Source: Competibacteraceae bacterium UBA2788 (GTDB lineage Bacteria > Pseudomonadota > Gammaproteobacteria > Competibacterales > Competibacteraceae). From it: DNA of 5,841 nt. A model generated the notes under the pieces. It saw only the letters and a program-made list of their open reading frames with translations. It searched no databases and was not told where the DNA came from. The position numbers and the translations under genes were made by a program. The stretch lies in contig DEHY01000190.1 of the NCBI GenBank assembly GCA_002352185.1, forward strand, positions 4,316-10,156, written 5' to 3'. Of the stretch, positions 1-5,841 are shown piece by piece; positions within the stretch are counted from its first letter, which is position 1; the number at the start of each line of letters is the position of its first letter.

Positions 1-467
1 CCCTGCGCGTCGCGCACCACCTTGACCGCATTCGGATCGAACACTTCAGCGGCTTCGCGGATGCGGGTACACGCGGTGGCGATGCCGGCGGCGGGATGCG
101 CCTCCAATCCCAGCGCGACCTGACGCACCAGAGCCGGTGGCATGCGCGGCTCGTCGCCCTGCACATTGACCACGATGTCCTGATCCGGCCAGCCGCGCTG
201 CATCGCCACTTCCGCCAGCCGGTCAGTGCCGGTCGGATGATCGGGCGAGGTCATGCACACCGCCGCGCCGAAACCCTCGGCCACCTCGCGGATGCGCGGA
301 TCGTCGGTAGCGATCACCACCTCCGCCGCGCCGCTATCGAGCGCCCGCCGGTAGACGTGTTCGATCAGTGGCCGCCCCGCCAGCAGCCGCAGCGGCTTGC
401 CCGGCAACCGGGTTGAGGCATAGCGCGCCGGAATCGCCACTCGAAACCGGAGTTCGGCCTCACCCAT
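1..467 (-). CDS. kdsB: 3-deoxy-manno-octulosonate cytidylyltransferase (CMP-Kdo synthetase), N-terminal part
   Basis: This cytoplasmic enzyme joins CTP and Kdo to give CMP-Kdo and pyrophosphate, activating Kdo for transfer to lipid A. The visible part is 155 of roughly 250 codons; the C-terminus lies beyond position 1. Family signatures are in order: the nucleotide-binding loop [15 protein letters not shown] (residues 12-26), IATDD (52-56), [15 protein letters not shown] (73-87), NVQGDEP (101-107) and, near the edge, FDPNAVKVV. The start is the ATG at 467-465. It overlaps the stop of the upstream Trm112-like gene in the string ATGGGTGA, and a GAGG (480-477) sits 9 nt before it, so translation is probably coupled. 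Residue 108 onward reads RMPP where many homologues have a hydrophobic pair before PP, a minor change. Identification is from recognised motifs and the lpxK-ycaR-kdsB order; I see no reason to doubt it. Confidence 0.96.
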   Translation of the reverse strand, partial: MGEAELRFRVAIPARYASTRLPGKPLRLLAGRPLIEHVYRRALDSGAAEVVIATDDPRIREVAEGFGAAVCMTSPDHPTGTDRLAEVAMQRGWPDQDIVVNVQGDEPRMPPALVRQVALGLEAHPAAGIATACTRIREAAEVFDPNAVKVVRDAQ

Positions 468-648
468 TCGCAGCCGCCTCATCATCGCTCAACCGGCGCG
501 CCTCGGCTTCCAGCATCACCGGAATGCCGTCACGGATCGGATAAGCCAGCCGACTTTCCTTGCAGATCAATTCCTGCCGCGCCTTGTCGTACACCAGCGG
601 AGCCTTGCTGACCGGGCACACCAGAAGATCCAGCAGTTTCTTGTCCAT
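460..648 (-). CDS. ycaR: YcaR/Trm112-like small protein (UPF0434)
   Basis: This 62-residue protein matches the YcaR/UPF0434 family, whose fold resembles Trm112p. Eukaryotic Trm112 activates methyltransferases; the bacterial role is not settled, so I assign none. Visible signatures are [18 protein letters not shown] at the N-terminus, QELICKES in the middle and [17 protein letters not shown] near the end. The family can carry a CPxC zinc-type pair; here it is CPVS (Cys11, Ser14), so the second Cys is lost and only Cys11 and the Cys of LICK remain. Homologues without a full Cys set are known, so this is not evidence of decay. The ATG at 648-646 has a good ribosome binding site, GAGGTG at 661-656, with 7 nt spacing. 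The gene lies between lpxK and kdsB, with its stop inside the kdsB start. Its first 119 nt are also spanned by the lpxK frame. Confidence 0.93.
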   Translation of the reverse strand: MDKKLLDLLVCPVSKAPLVYDKARQELICKESRLAYPIRDGIPVMLEAEARRLSDDEAAANG

Positions 649-1717
649 GGTCTTTCACCTCTTCACCGATAGGAGGCGCGGTCGGGAGCCGCCGCGCTCG
701 CCGATTCACGCCGGAATGTTCGCGCCGGACGCCCTTGGCCATCGCCACCGTCGCCAGCCGCTTGAGCAGATTTTCCTCGAACGCCGGCTCCAGTTGCGCG
801 CTGACCGGCACATACCAGCAGCCCTCCGGCGCGAAAGCGCGGCATTTTACCGCATCCTTCTCGGTCATCAGCACCGGCATATCCTGGGGGAAGTGCAAAT
901 CCTCCGGGCGAAAGACATGATGATCGGGAAAGGGATGCTCCAGGATCCGCAGCCGGGCATGGCGCAGATGGTCGAAAAACCGCCCCGGATCGCCAATGCC
1001 GGCCACCGCATGAATCGTGCTGTGGCGAAACCCGGCCAGCGCGGCGCTGACGTAAGGATCGGCCAGATTCACCGCCGTATCGCCGCGCAGGCACATCAGA
1101 TACTCGCTGCCCCGGGCGGCGCCATTGCCGACCACGAAATCCACCCCGCGCAGGCGGGAGAGCGGCTCCCGCAGCGGCCCGGCGGGCAAACAGGCCCCAT
1201 TGCCCATGCGGCGGAATCCGTCCACCACCGCAATTTCAAGGTCACGGCGCAGACGATAATGCTGCAAACCGTCATCGCTGAGGATGACGTTGCACGTGTA
1301 ACTGGCGATCAGCGCCCGCGCCGCTGCGACCCGATCCGGCCCCACCACCACCGGACAGCGGCACCGCCGCGCCAGCAGCACCGGCTCGTCACCGACCTGG
1401 CGCGGGTCGCTGTCGGCGACCACATGGCGCGGCCATTCCGCCGACTGGCCGCCATAACCGCGACTGATCACGCCGGGTTGATAGCCCGCCTCGCGCAGCA
1501 GTTCCACCAGCCGCGCCACCAGCGGAGTTTTGCCGGCGCCGCCCACGCTGATGTTGCCGACTACGATCAGCGGCACATTGATAATTTCGCTCCGGCGGAA
1601 ACCGTGCCGGTAAAGCCAGCACCGCAGCCGCACCGCTACGCCGAACAGCAGGCTGATGGGCCAGAGCAACACCGCCACCAGATTCAGGGAATATCCATAA
1701 CGATCCAGCCAGTTCAT
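530..1717 (-). CDS. lpxK: Tetraacyldisaccharide 4'-kinase, with extended C-terminal reading frame
   Basis: LpxK phosphorylates the 4' position of tetraacyldisaccharide 1-phosphate to give lipid IVA, using ATP at the cytoplasmic face of the inner membrane. The frame begins with a hydrophobic anchor (about residues 11-28), then the Walker A loop [11 protein letters not shown] (54-64), SRGYGG (85-90), GDEP (109-112) and [10 protein letters not shown] (147-156), all typical of LpxK. The start is the ATG at 1717-1715, 3 nt after the exbD stop; no strong Shine-Dalgarno is visible, which suits translational coupling. Family members are about 330 residues (E. coli about 328), and similarity seems to end near residue 329 (about position 731). 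The frame stays open to residue 395, stopping at 532-530. The last 66 residues are rich in Arg, Ala, Gly and Pro and look non-domain; 119 nt of them overlap ycaR in another frame. This may be a real tail or the result of an indel. Function is secure; the C-terminal boundary is not. Confidence 0.93.
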   Translation of the reverse strand: MNWLDRYGYSLNLVAVLLWPISLLFGVAVRLRCWLYRHGFRRSEIINVPLIVVGNISVGGAGKTPLVARLVELLREAGYQPGVISRGYGGQSAEWPRHVVADSDPRQVGDEPVLLARRCRCPVVVGPDRVAAARALIASYTCNVILSDDGLQHYRLRRDLEIAVVDGFRRMGNGACLPAGPLREPLSRLRGVDFVVGNGAARGSEYLMCLRGDTAVNLADPYVSAALAGFRHSTIHAVAGIGDPGRFFDHLRHARLRILEHPFPDHHVFRPEDLHFPQDMPVLMTEKDAVKCRAFAPEGCWYVPVSAQLEPAFEENLLKRLATVAMAKGVRREHSGVNRRARRLPTAPPIGEEVKDHGQETAGSSGVPGQQGSAGVRQGAAGIDLQGKSAGLSDP

Positions 1718-1720
1718 GAT

Positions 1721-2176
1721 TCAAGGGTCCGGCGATGACGCAGGTTTCGAGGTGGAGGGAGCCACGGTTACGGCATCCGTGGTCGCAATCGCCAACTGCT
1801 TCAGGCCCAGTTGGCCGGCGACTTCCAGCACGGTCACGACTGCCTGATGCGGCGTCCGGCCATCGGCGCGGAGTGTCAGCGGCAGATGGCGACCGTTGGC
1901 AAAGGCTTGTAACGCCGCTTTCAGATCAATGGCGGCGGTGGTTTCCAACGCTTGTCCATTGACGGCATAGCGACCGCTGGCGTCAATATCCACGGTCAGC
2001 TGCGCCGGAGGATTCGGCAACGAACGGCCCGCCGCTTCGGGCAGGCGAATCTCCAGTTCCGATTCGGGCCGCAGGCTGGTGGCGACCATGAAGAAGATCA
2101 GCAGCACCAGCACGACATCAATCATCGGCACCAGATTGATTTCCGGATCTTCGCGGCGGCGGGGACGCAGGTTCAT
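1721..2176 (-). CDS. exbD: ExbD/TolR-type biopolymer transport protein
   Basis: ExbD is the single-span partner of ExbB in a proton-driven motor of the inner membrane, with most of the protein in the periplasm. The 151-residue product has a short basic cytoplasmic N-terminus (MNLRPRRRED), then INLVPMIDVVLVLLIFFMVA (13-32). This span carries Asp20, equivalent to the conserved proton-carrying Asp of ExbD/TolR. The periplasmic domain follows, with the family pattern LPEA, LTVDIDASGRYAVNGQ and LTLRADGRTPHQAVVTVLEVAGQLGL. The tail after about residue 135 is Ser/Thr/Pro-rich. The start ATG (2176-2174) overlaps the exbB stop as ATGA and has GAGGA (2190-2186) upstream. The stop is 3 nt before lpxK. 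An alternative in-frame extension upstream runs through exbB out of frame and is not credible. Whether it acts with TonB, TolA or something else cannot be told here. Confidence 0.95.
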   Translation of the reverse strand: MNLRPRRREDPEINLVPMIDVVLVLLIFFMVATSLRPESELEIRLPEAAGRSLPNPPAQLTVDIDASGRYAVNGQALETTAAIDLKAALQAFANGRHLPLTLRADGRTPHQAVVTVLEVAGQLGLKQLAIATTDAVTVAPSTSKPASSPDP

Positions 2177-2799
2177 GGCGCTCGTTCCTCGGCGCCCGTT
2201 CCCGAATCCAGCAGATCCACCAGTTGCAAGGTTTCCTGTTCCATTCGCACCACCAGTTCGTCTACCCGTGCATTGAAATAACGGTAGAACAGGACGCTGG
2301 GAATGGCGACGGTCAGGCCGGCGGCGGTGGTGATCAGCGCCTCGGCGATACCTACGGACAGCAGGCTGAAGTTGCTGTTGCCCTGCGCCGAGACGACCTG
2401 AAAAATCTTGATCATGCCCGCCACCGTGCCCAGCAGCCCAAGCAGCGGACTGATGGCGGCGATAGTGCCCAGGGTGTTGAGGAAGCGTTCCAGTTCGTGC
2501 GCCACATGGCGGCCAGTATCCTCGACCCGTTCCCGCAGAATATCCCGACTGCGTCCGCGACAGGCCAGCCCCGCCGCCACGATCCGGCCCAGCGGCGAAT
2601 TCAGCGGCAAGGCGTTCAAATCCGGCGAATTGACGACCCCCGATTCCAGCCAGTGATCCAGAATCGCCAACAGCCTGGACGGCAACACCCGCGCCCGCCG
2701 CAGCGCCCACAGCCGCTCGATAATGAGGGTGGCGGCCACCAGCGAACAGGCCAGAATCGGCGCCATCAACCACCCTCCTGCTTTAATCAAATCAATCAT
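2173..2799 (-). CDS. exbB: ExbB/TolQ/MotA-family proton channel protein
   Basis: ExbB-type proteins form the pentameric proton channel around ExbD in the inner membrane and convert proton flow into mechanical work on a partner protein. The product is 208 residues, a usual size for the short ExbB class. It has one membrane span near the N-terminus (about 9-27), a cytoplasmic segment (about 29-105), a second span containing ISPLLGLLGTVAGMIKIF (116-133), and a third around EALITTAAGLTVAIPSVLFY (153-172). The GLLGTV and TAAGL.VAIP signatures are characteristic of the family. The ATG at 2799-2797 is chosen because a full AAGGAGG lies 7 nt before it and because MIDLIKAGG is a typical beginning. The frame is open upstream to 2865, but that stretch (RRFPLRPWVNSEDAENQGG) resembles untranslated leader. 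It overlaps exbD by 4 nt. No TonB or TolA gene is visible. Confidence 0.94.
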   Translation of the reverse strand: MIDLIKAGGWLMAPILACSLVAATLIIERLWALRRARVLPSRLLAILDHWLESGVVNSPDLNALPLNSPLGRIVAAGLACRGRSRDILRERVEDTGRHVAHELERFLNTLGTIAAISPLLGLLGTVAGMIKIFQVVSAQGNSNFSLLSVGIAEALITTAAGLTVAIPSVLFYRYFNARVDELVVRMEQETLQLVDLLDSGTGAEERAP

Positions 2800-2806
2800 G
2801 CGGCGG

Positions 2807-2813
2807 CCTCCTT
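2807..2813 (-). promoter_or_regulatory. Ribosome binding site of exbB
   Basis: On the minus strand this reads AAGGAGG, a perfect Shine-Dalgarno core, 7 nt before the ATG at 2799. It fixes the exbB start and rules out the longer in-frame start at 2865. It is the strongest ribosome binding site in the window, consistent with exbB being the first gene of the coupled block that runs to kdsB. Confidence 0.85.
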
Positions 2814-2905
2814 GATTTTCCGCATCTTCACTGTTGACCCACGGTCGCAAAGGGAATCGGCGCATGATACTGGATTCAGCCGATAGACTCTGGCCTTGTT
2901 CCCGA

Positions 2906-5221
2906 TCACGGCGCAGTCCAGTAATGGCGATGATCGCGCCGGTAGCGTTCCGGCGTCAGCGCCGCGCCCGGCTCCAGCCGGAACGTGATGGCGCCTTCGT
3001 CGGAGGCGTTGAGCAAAATGGCTCCCGTGGCCTGGTAGCGGGCTATGGTTTCGGCGCGTGGATAGCCAAACCGATTGCGATGACCGGTGGCGAACAGCAC
3101 ATAGCGCGGCTGCACCGCATTCAGAAACGCCAGTGTAGACAGGTTGCGATGACCGTGATGCGGCGCAACCAGGATTTCAGCCGCCAACCCGGTTCCATAG
3201 CGCGTGGCGAGCGCGGTTTCAGCGGCGGCTTCAATATCGCCCGGCAGCAATATCCGGCCCGCCGCGCTCTCCACCTGGAGGACGCAGGAGGCATTGTCGC
3301 CGCTGAACCCGGTCGGCGGCGGATGCAGGAGTTGGAAGCGCACCCCATCCCATTCCCAGGCTGTGCCGGCCCGGCACGGTTGCGCGCCCTCTATCGGCGT
3401 CTGTTCCGGCGCGGAGGTCAGAATGCGCGCCACCGGCATCAGTTCCCGCAGTGACCGCACCCCGCCGGTATGCTGGCTATCGGCGTGGCTGACGATGAGC
3501 GCATCCACCTGAAGCGCGCCCTGCTGGCGCAGGAACGGCGCGAGCGCGGCGCGACCGGCATCGAGCGTCGTTCCCAGGCGCGGCCCGGTATCGTAGACCA
3601 GCACATGATTCTGGGTTCGCACCACCGCCGCCAAACCTTGACCTGCGTCCAGCAGGGTAAACCAGACTCCGCCCAGCGGCGGCGCGACGGTCGGCGGCCA
3701 CAGCAGCGGCAGACACAGCGGCGCTCCCAGCCAGCGCCCCGGCAAGCCGTGCGGCGCCAGCCACCACGCCAGGCCCGGCAGCGCGAACGCCAGCGTCCAC
3801 AGCGGCGGCGCGGGCCGATACAGCACCATGCCGGGCAGGCGATCCAGCCACAGCAGAATGCGCCACAGCCCGTCCATGGTCAGCGCCGCCAGTTCCAGCA
3901 GTACGGTCTGCGCCGTAACGCTCAGCGGCTCGACCAGCGCCGCCAGCAGCGTCATCGGCAACACGGTGCAACCGACCCAGGGAATGGCGATGAGATTGGT
4001 CAGAGGCGACAAGAGCGGGAATTGCTGAAAGAAAATCAGGGTCGGCGGCAACATCGCCAAAGTGATGTTGATTTGTAAACCGACGGTCTGGCCGAAGAAC
4101 CGCCGTTCGCGCCAGCGCCCGCTGACGCTGTAGAGAATGACCGCCACCGCGCCGAACGACAGCCAGAATCCGGCCAGCAGCGGCGCCCCCGGATCGAGAA
4201 CCAGAATCGTCAGCAAGGCCAGCGCCAGAATGCGGCTGGACACGGCATAGCGCTGGCTGATCAACGCAACCATCGCCACCGCCACCATCAGAAACGAGCG
4301 CTGCGCCGGGACGGAAAGGCCGGACAGCAGGGTGTAACCGCCCGCGCTGAGCAAAGCGGCCAGCGCCGCCGCACGAGTCGCCGGCCAGCGCAACGCCAGC
4401 GCCGGAATCCGTCCCCAGAAATTCCAGACCAGCGCGAACGCCAGCCCGGCGACCAGGCCGATGTGCGAGCCGGAAATGGACATCAAGTGGCCGACGCCGG
4501 TGCGGTTGAACACATCCCACTGCCAGGGAGTGATGCCGCTTTCCTCGCCCACCGCCAAGGCCACCAGAATGCCGGTGTAGGGATTGCCGGGCAGCAACCG
4601 CTCGAAAGATTCCGCAATGTGCTGGCGATAGCGGTCCAATGGATAGCGGTCGGCGTTAGCCAGCAGGCGCGGCGGCGGTTGGGAACGGATGACGCCGGTG
4701 GCGACGATGCCCTTGGCGTACAACCAGCGCTCGTAGTCGAAACCGCCGGGATTGAGCAGGCCATGCGGCCGTTTCAGCCGCACGGTGAAACCCCAGCGGT
4801 CGCCCGCCCGTAACGCCGGATGTGCTTCCGTCGCCGTGCGCTCCTCGGCTGCGCCGTCATTCCACCAGGATAGCCGCACGCGCCGGCCGACGAGCGGCGC
4901 CGGCTGCTCGCCGCGCAGGGCCTTCTCTATCGTGAACTCGAAACGGGTGCTGCGATATTCGCGGTCGGGCAAGGTGGCGATCCCGCCTTCGACCCACAGA
5001 TCAACTCCTTCCAGTTCTGTCGGCAGGACGCCCGGCGCTGACGCCAGCAACAGGGCGTACAGGAACCCCGCCATTCCCCAGGCCGGCAGCCGCATCCAGG
5101 GAATGAATAGCCCTGCGCCCAGCACTCCCGGCAGCGCCAGCGTCCAGGCGCGGGCTGGCAATTCCGGCAATGCCTGCAATACCAGGATTCCAGCCAGAAA
5201 GACGAGGGTTCCGAGGCGCAT
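2906..5221 (-). CDS. comEC: ComEC/Rec2 family DNA internalization channel protein
   Basis: ComEC carries one strand of incoming DNA across the inner membrane during natural transformation; some members are thought to degrade the other strand. The 771-residue product has the usual three parts. First come hydrophobic segments and a DUF4131/OB-like region (about 1-190) with RPHGLLNPGGFDYERWLYAKG at 151-171. Then comes the Competence membrane domain (about 205-490) with MSISGSHIGLVAG (247-259) and GLSVPAQRSF (301-310). Last is a metallo-beta-lactamase-like domain (about 518-750) with LLDAGQGLA (523-531), VYDTG (542-546), SHADSQHTGG (578-587), LPGD (659-662) and APHHG (686-690). The HxDxDH motif is altered to HADSQH, with Gln583 in the usual Asp position. 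The ATG at 5221-5219 is preferred. A TTG 6 nt upstream directly follows a stop (TGA, 5230-5228), so no longer start exists in frame. Neither start has a clear Shine-Dalgarno, suggesting weak translation. Intact length argues against a pseudogene. Confidence 0.95.
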   Translation of the reverse strand: MRLGTLVFLAGILVLQALPELPARAWTLALPGVLGAGLFIPWMRLPAWGMAGFLYALLLASAPGVLPTELEGVDLWVEGGIATLPDREYRSTRFEFTIEKALRGEQPAPLVGRRVRLSWWNDGAAEERTATEAHPALRAGDRWGFTVRLKRPHGLLNPGGFDYERWLYAKGIVATGVIRSQPPPRLLANADRYPLDRYRQHIAESFERLLPGNPYTGILVALAVGEESGITPWQWDVFNRTGVGHLMSISGSHIGLVAGLAFALVWNFWGRIPALALRWPATRAAALAALLSAGGYTLLSGLSVPAQRSFLMVAVAMVALISQRYAVSSRILALALLTILVLDPGAPLLAGFWLSFGAVAVILYSVSGRWRERRFFGQTVGLQINITLAMLPPTLIFFQQFPLLSPLTNLIAIPWVGCTVLPMTLLAALVEPLSVTAQTVLLELAALTMDGLWRILLWLDRLPGMVLYRPAPPLWTLAFALPGLAWWLAPHGLPGRWLGAPLCLPLLWPPTVAPPLGGVWFTLLDAGQGLAAVVRTQNHVLVYDTGPRLGTTLDAGRAALAPFLRQQGALQVDALIVSHADSQHTGGVRSLRELMPVARILTSAPEQTPIEGAQPCRAGTAWEWDGVRFQLLHPPPTGFSGDNASCVLQVESAAGRILLPGDIEAAAETALATRYGTGLAAEILVAPHHGHRNLSTLAFLNAVQPRYVLFATGHRNRFGYPRAETIARYQATGAILLNASDEGAITFRLEPGAALTPERYRRDHRHYWTAP

Positions 5222-5361
5222 GGGCAATCATTGGTTTGAACTGTGCAGGGGGGGTGAATTTTAGCCTGAGCGGCATTCGAGAAGGGTATACGAGCGTTCC
5301 GGGCATTAAAGCGCCGGTTCGCAATAACGTCCATCGTGGTACAAATAGAGAAAAGCCTGTT
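5222..5361. other. Intergenic gap upstream of comEC
   Basis: This stretch of about 140 bp separates the DUF3782-like gene from comEC and is visibly richer in A and T than the genes beside it. It is the natural place for a comEC promoter. On the minus strand a TAAAAT (5263-5258) resembles a sigma-70 -10 box, but no good -35 is found at 16-18 nt, so I do not call a promoter. I see no strong hairpin with a T-run, so no terminator for the upstream gene is supported. Short open frames crossing it on both strands show no recognisable protein features. Confidence 0.5.
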
Positions 5362-5841
5362 TTACAACGATTCAACCTCGATTGAGTCCCCGTAGGTTTC
5401 GATCCCCAGCCGTTCCGCCACCTTTTGCGCCCGTGCGTCGATCATCGGCGAGATCACGATCAGCCGATTGGCCTTGCGTTCGTGACGCTCTTCGTAAAAT
5501 CGCGCCTTGCGCTCAAAAATGTACATCCCCGCCTTGTCAATGGAGGACTTCAACTCGCAGATTAGCAACAGGCCGTTTTTGATGATCACATCCAGTTCCA
5601 CTTGGTCAGGCCGACCGAACACCACGCCCCGGTCGTCGTATTCATTAACGTTGATCACCTGCACACCGAAGCTCTGTTCCAGAATCCCGGCCAGCGCGTC
5701 GCGGAACGCTTTTTCCGATTGCAGGCCCCAGCGCGCTCCCAAGGCGCCGATACTCCGCTCGTGCTTTTTAGCCAGAGCCATGCTCTCTTCATGGAGTCGC
5801 CGCAATTCTTCCTGGTTTACCTCCCATTTGCGATTTTGCTC
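5362..5841 (-). CDS. DUF3782-like PD-(D/E)XK superfamily protein, C-terminal part
   Basis: Only the last 159 residues are in the window; the frame is open to position 5841, so the N-terminus is missing. The visible part begins with a charged, probably coiled-coil stretch rich in Glu, Lys and Arg (about 1-30), the usual end of the helical region preceding this domain. It then has GARWGLQSEKAFRDAL (35-50), a segment typical of DUF3782 proteins, then YDDRGVVFGRPDQVELDVII (68-87) and LLLICELKSSIDKAGMYIFERKA (91-113). Asp84 of VELD and Glu96/Lys98 of ELK match the D...ExK core of the PD-(D/E)XK nuclease fold. Biological substrate and role are unknown for the family; the fold suggests DNA binding or cleavage. 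It ends with TAA at 5364-5362, about 140 bp before comEC. A TTG at 5805 opens the longest frame with a start codon here, but the coding frame clearly continues past it. Assigned from remembered family patterns, without a search. Confidence 0.78.
   Translation of the reverse strand, partial: EQNRKWEVNQEELRRLHEESMALAKKHERSIGALGARWGLQSEKAFRDALAGILEQSFGVQVINVNEYDDRGVVFGRPDQVELDVIIKNGLLLICELKSSIDKAGMYIFERKARFYEERHERKANRLIVISPMIDARAQKVAERLGIETYGDSIEVESL

Noticed and set aside
560..1738. 392-codon open frame on the plus strand, antisense to lpxK
   Set aside because: It mirrors the lpxK frame in GC-rich DNA, is rich in His, Gln, Arg and Pro, and shows no recognisable motif; lpxK on the other strand has clear family signatures.
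1721..2773. Long minus-strand frame fusing an exbB out-of-frame stretch to ExbD
   Set aside because: Only the part after the ATG at 2176 resembles ExbD; the upstream part is an alternative frame of exbB and would not be expected in the protein.
2800..2865. N-terminal extension of ExbB to an ATG at 2865
   Set aside because: The perfect AAGGAGG at 2813-2807 lies inside the extension and serves the ATG at 2799, which also matches the usual family beginning.
2224..2886. 220-codon open frame on the plus strand, antisense to exbB
   Set aside because: Low-complexity Gln/Arg/His-rich translation with no motifs; a shadow of exbB.
2800..2905. Terminator or promoter between comEC and exbB
   Set aside because: No stable hairpin followed by a T-run was seen, and a TATCAT on the minus strand (near 2866) has no matching -35; nothing beyond the exbB ribosome binding site can be supported.
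3470..4078. 202-codon plus-strand frame within comEC
   Set aside because: Very rich in Gln and Arg, no domain features; it is the complement of the comEC membrane region.
3477..4520. 347-codon minus-strand frame within comEC in another frame
   Set aside because: Gly/Ala/Arg-rich translation overlapping the true comEC frame, which carries all conserved motifs.
5258..5263. TAAAAT on the minus strand as a comEC -10 promoter box
   Set aside because: No acceptable -35 box at 16-18 nt spacing; a single hexamer in an AT-richer gap is weak evidence.
5345..5366. Possible hairpin around aaaagcctgtttt downstream of the DUF3782-like gene
   Set aside because: The stem is only four A-T pairs, too weak to call a terminator.

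Overview
The window is an ordinary, tightly packed chromosomal segment of a GC-rich gammaproteobacterium. Every gene I can support lies on the minus strand, so transcription runs from high to low coordinates. In that order they are: the C-terminal part of a DUF3782-type PD-(D/E)XK protein (5841 to 5362, cut by the window edge), comEC (5221 to 2906), an exbB/tolQ-type gene (2799 to 2173), exbD (2176 to 1721), lpxK (1717 to 530), a ycaR/Trm112-like gene (648 to 460) and the first 155 codons of kdsB (467 to 1, cut by the window edge). No RNA gene, insertion sequence, CRISPR array or notable repeat was seen.

The order comEC-exbB-exbD-lpxK-ycaR-kdsB is a known gammaproteobacterial arrangement; from memory, Pseudomonas aeruginosa has the same order, whereas Escherichia coli has msbA between comEC and lpxK. 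This gene order and the LPS enzymes indicate a Gram-negative gammaproteobacterium. The DUF3782 neighbour hints at an environmental lineage (for example the Chromatiales, Thiotrichales or Competibacter side), but that is a guess.

From exbB to kdsB the genes form a translationally coupled run. exbB and exbD share ATGA, exbD and lpxK are 3 nt apart, lpxK runs into ycaR, and ycaR and kdsB share ATGGGTGA. lpxK and kdsB both serve the lipid A-Kdo core of lipopolysaccharide. ExbB/ExbD make a proton-driven inner-membrane motor, here with no TonB or TolA partner in view. ComEC is the inner-membrane DNA-uptake channel and is separated from exbB by about 106 bp. The DUF3782 gene is separated from comEC by about 134 to 140 bp and is probably functionally unrelated.

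I did not find an undescribed multi-gene system. The points worth a second look are: lpxK has no stop at its usual end and reads 119 bp into ycaR; the ComEC metallo-beta-lactamase-like motif has Gln where Asp is usual; the ExbBD pair has no visible partner; and a predicted nuclease-fold protein lies upstream of comEC.
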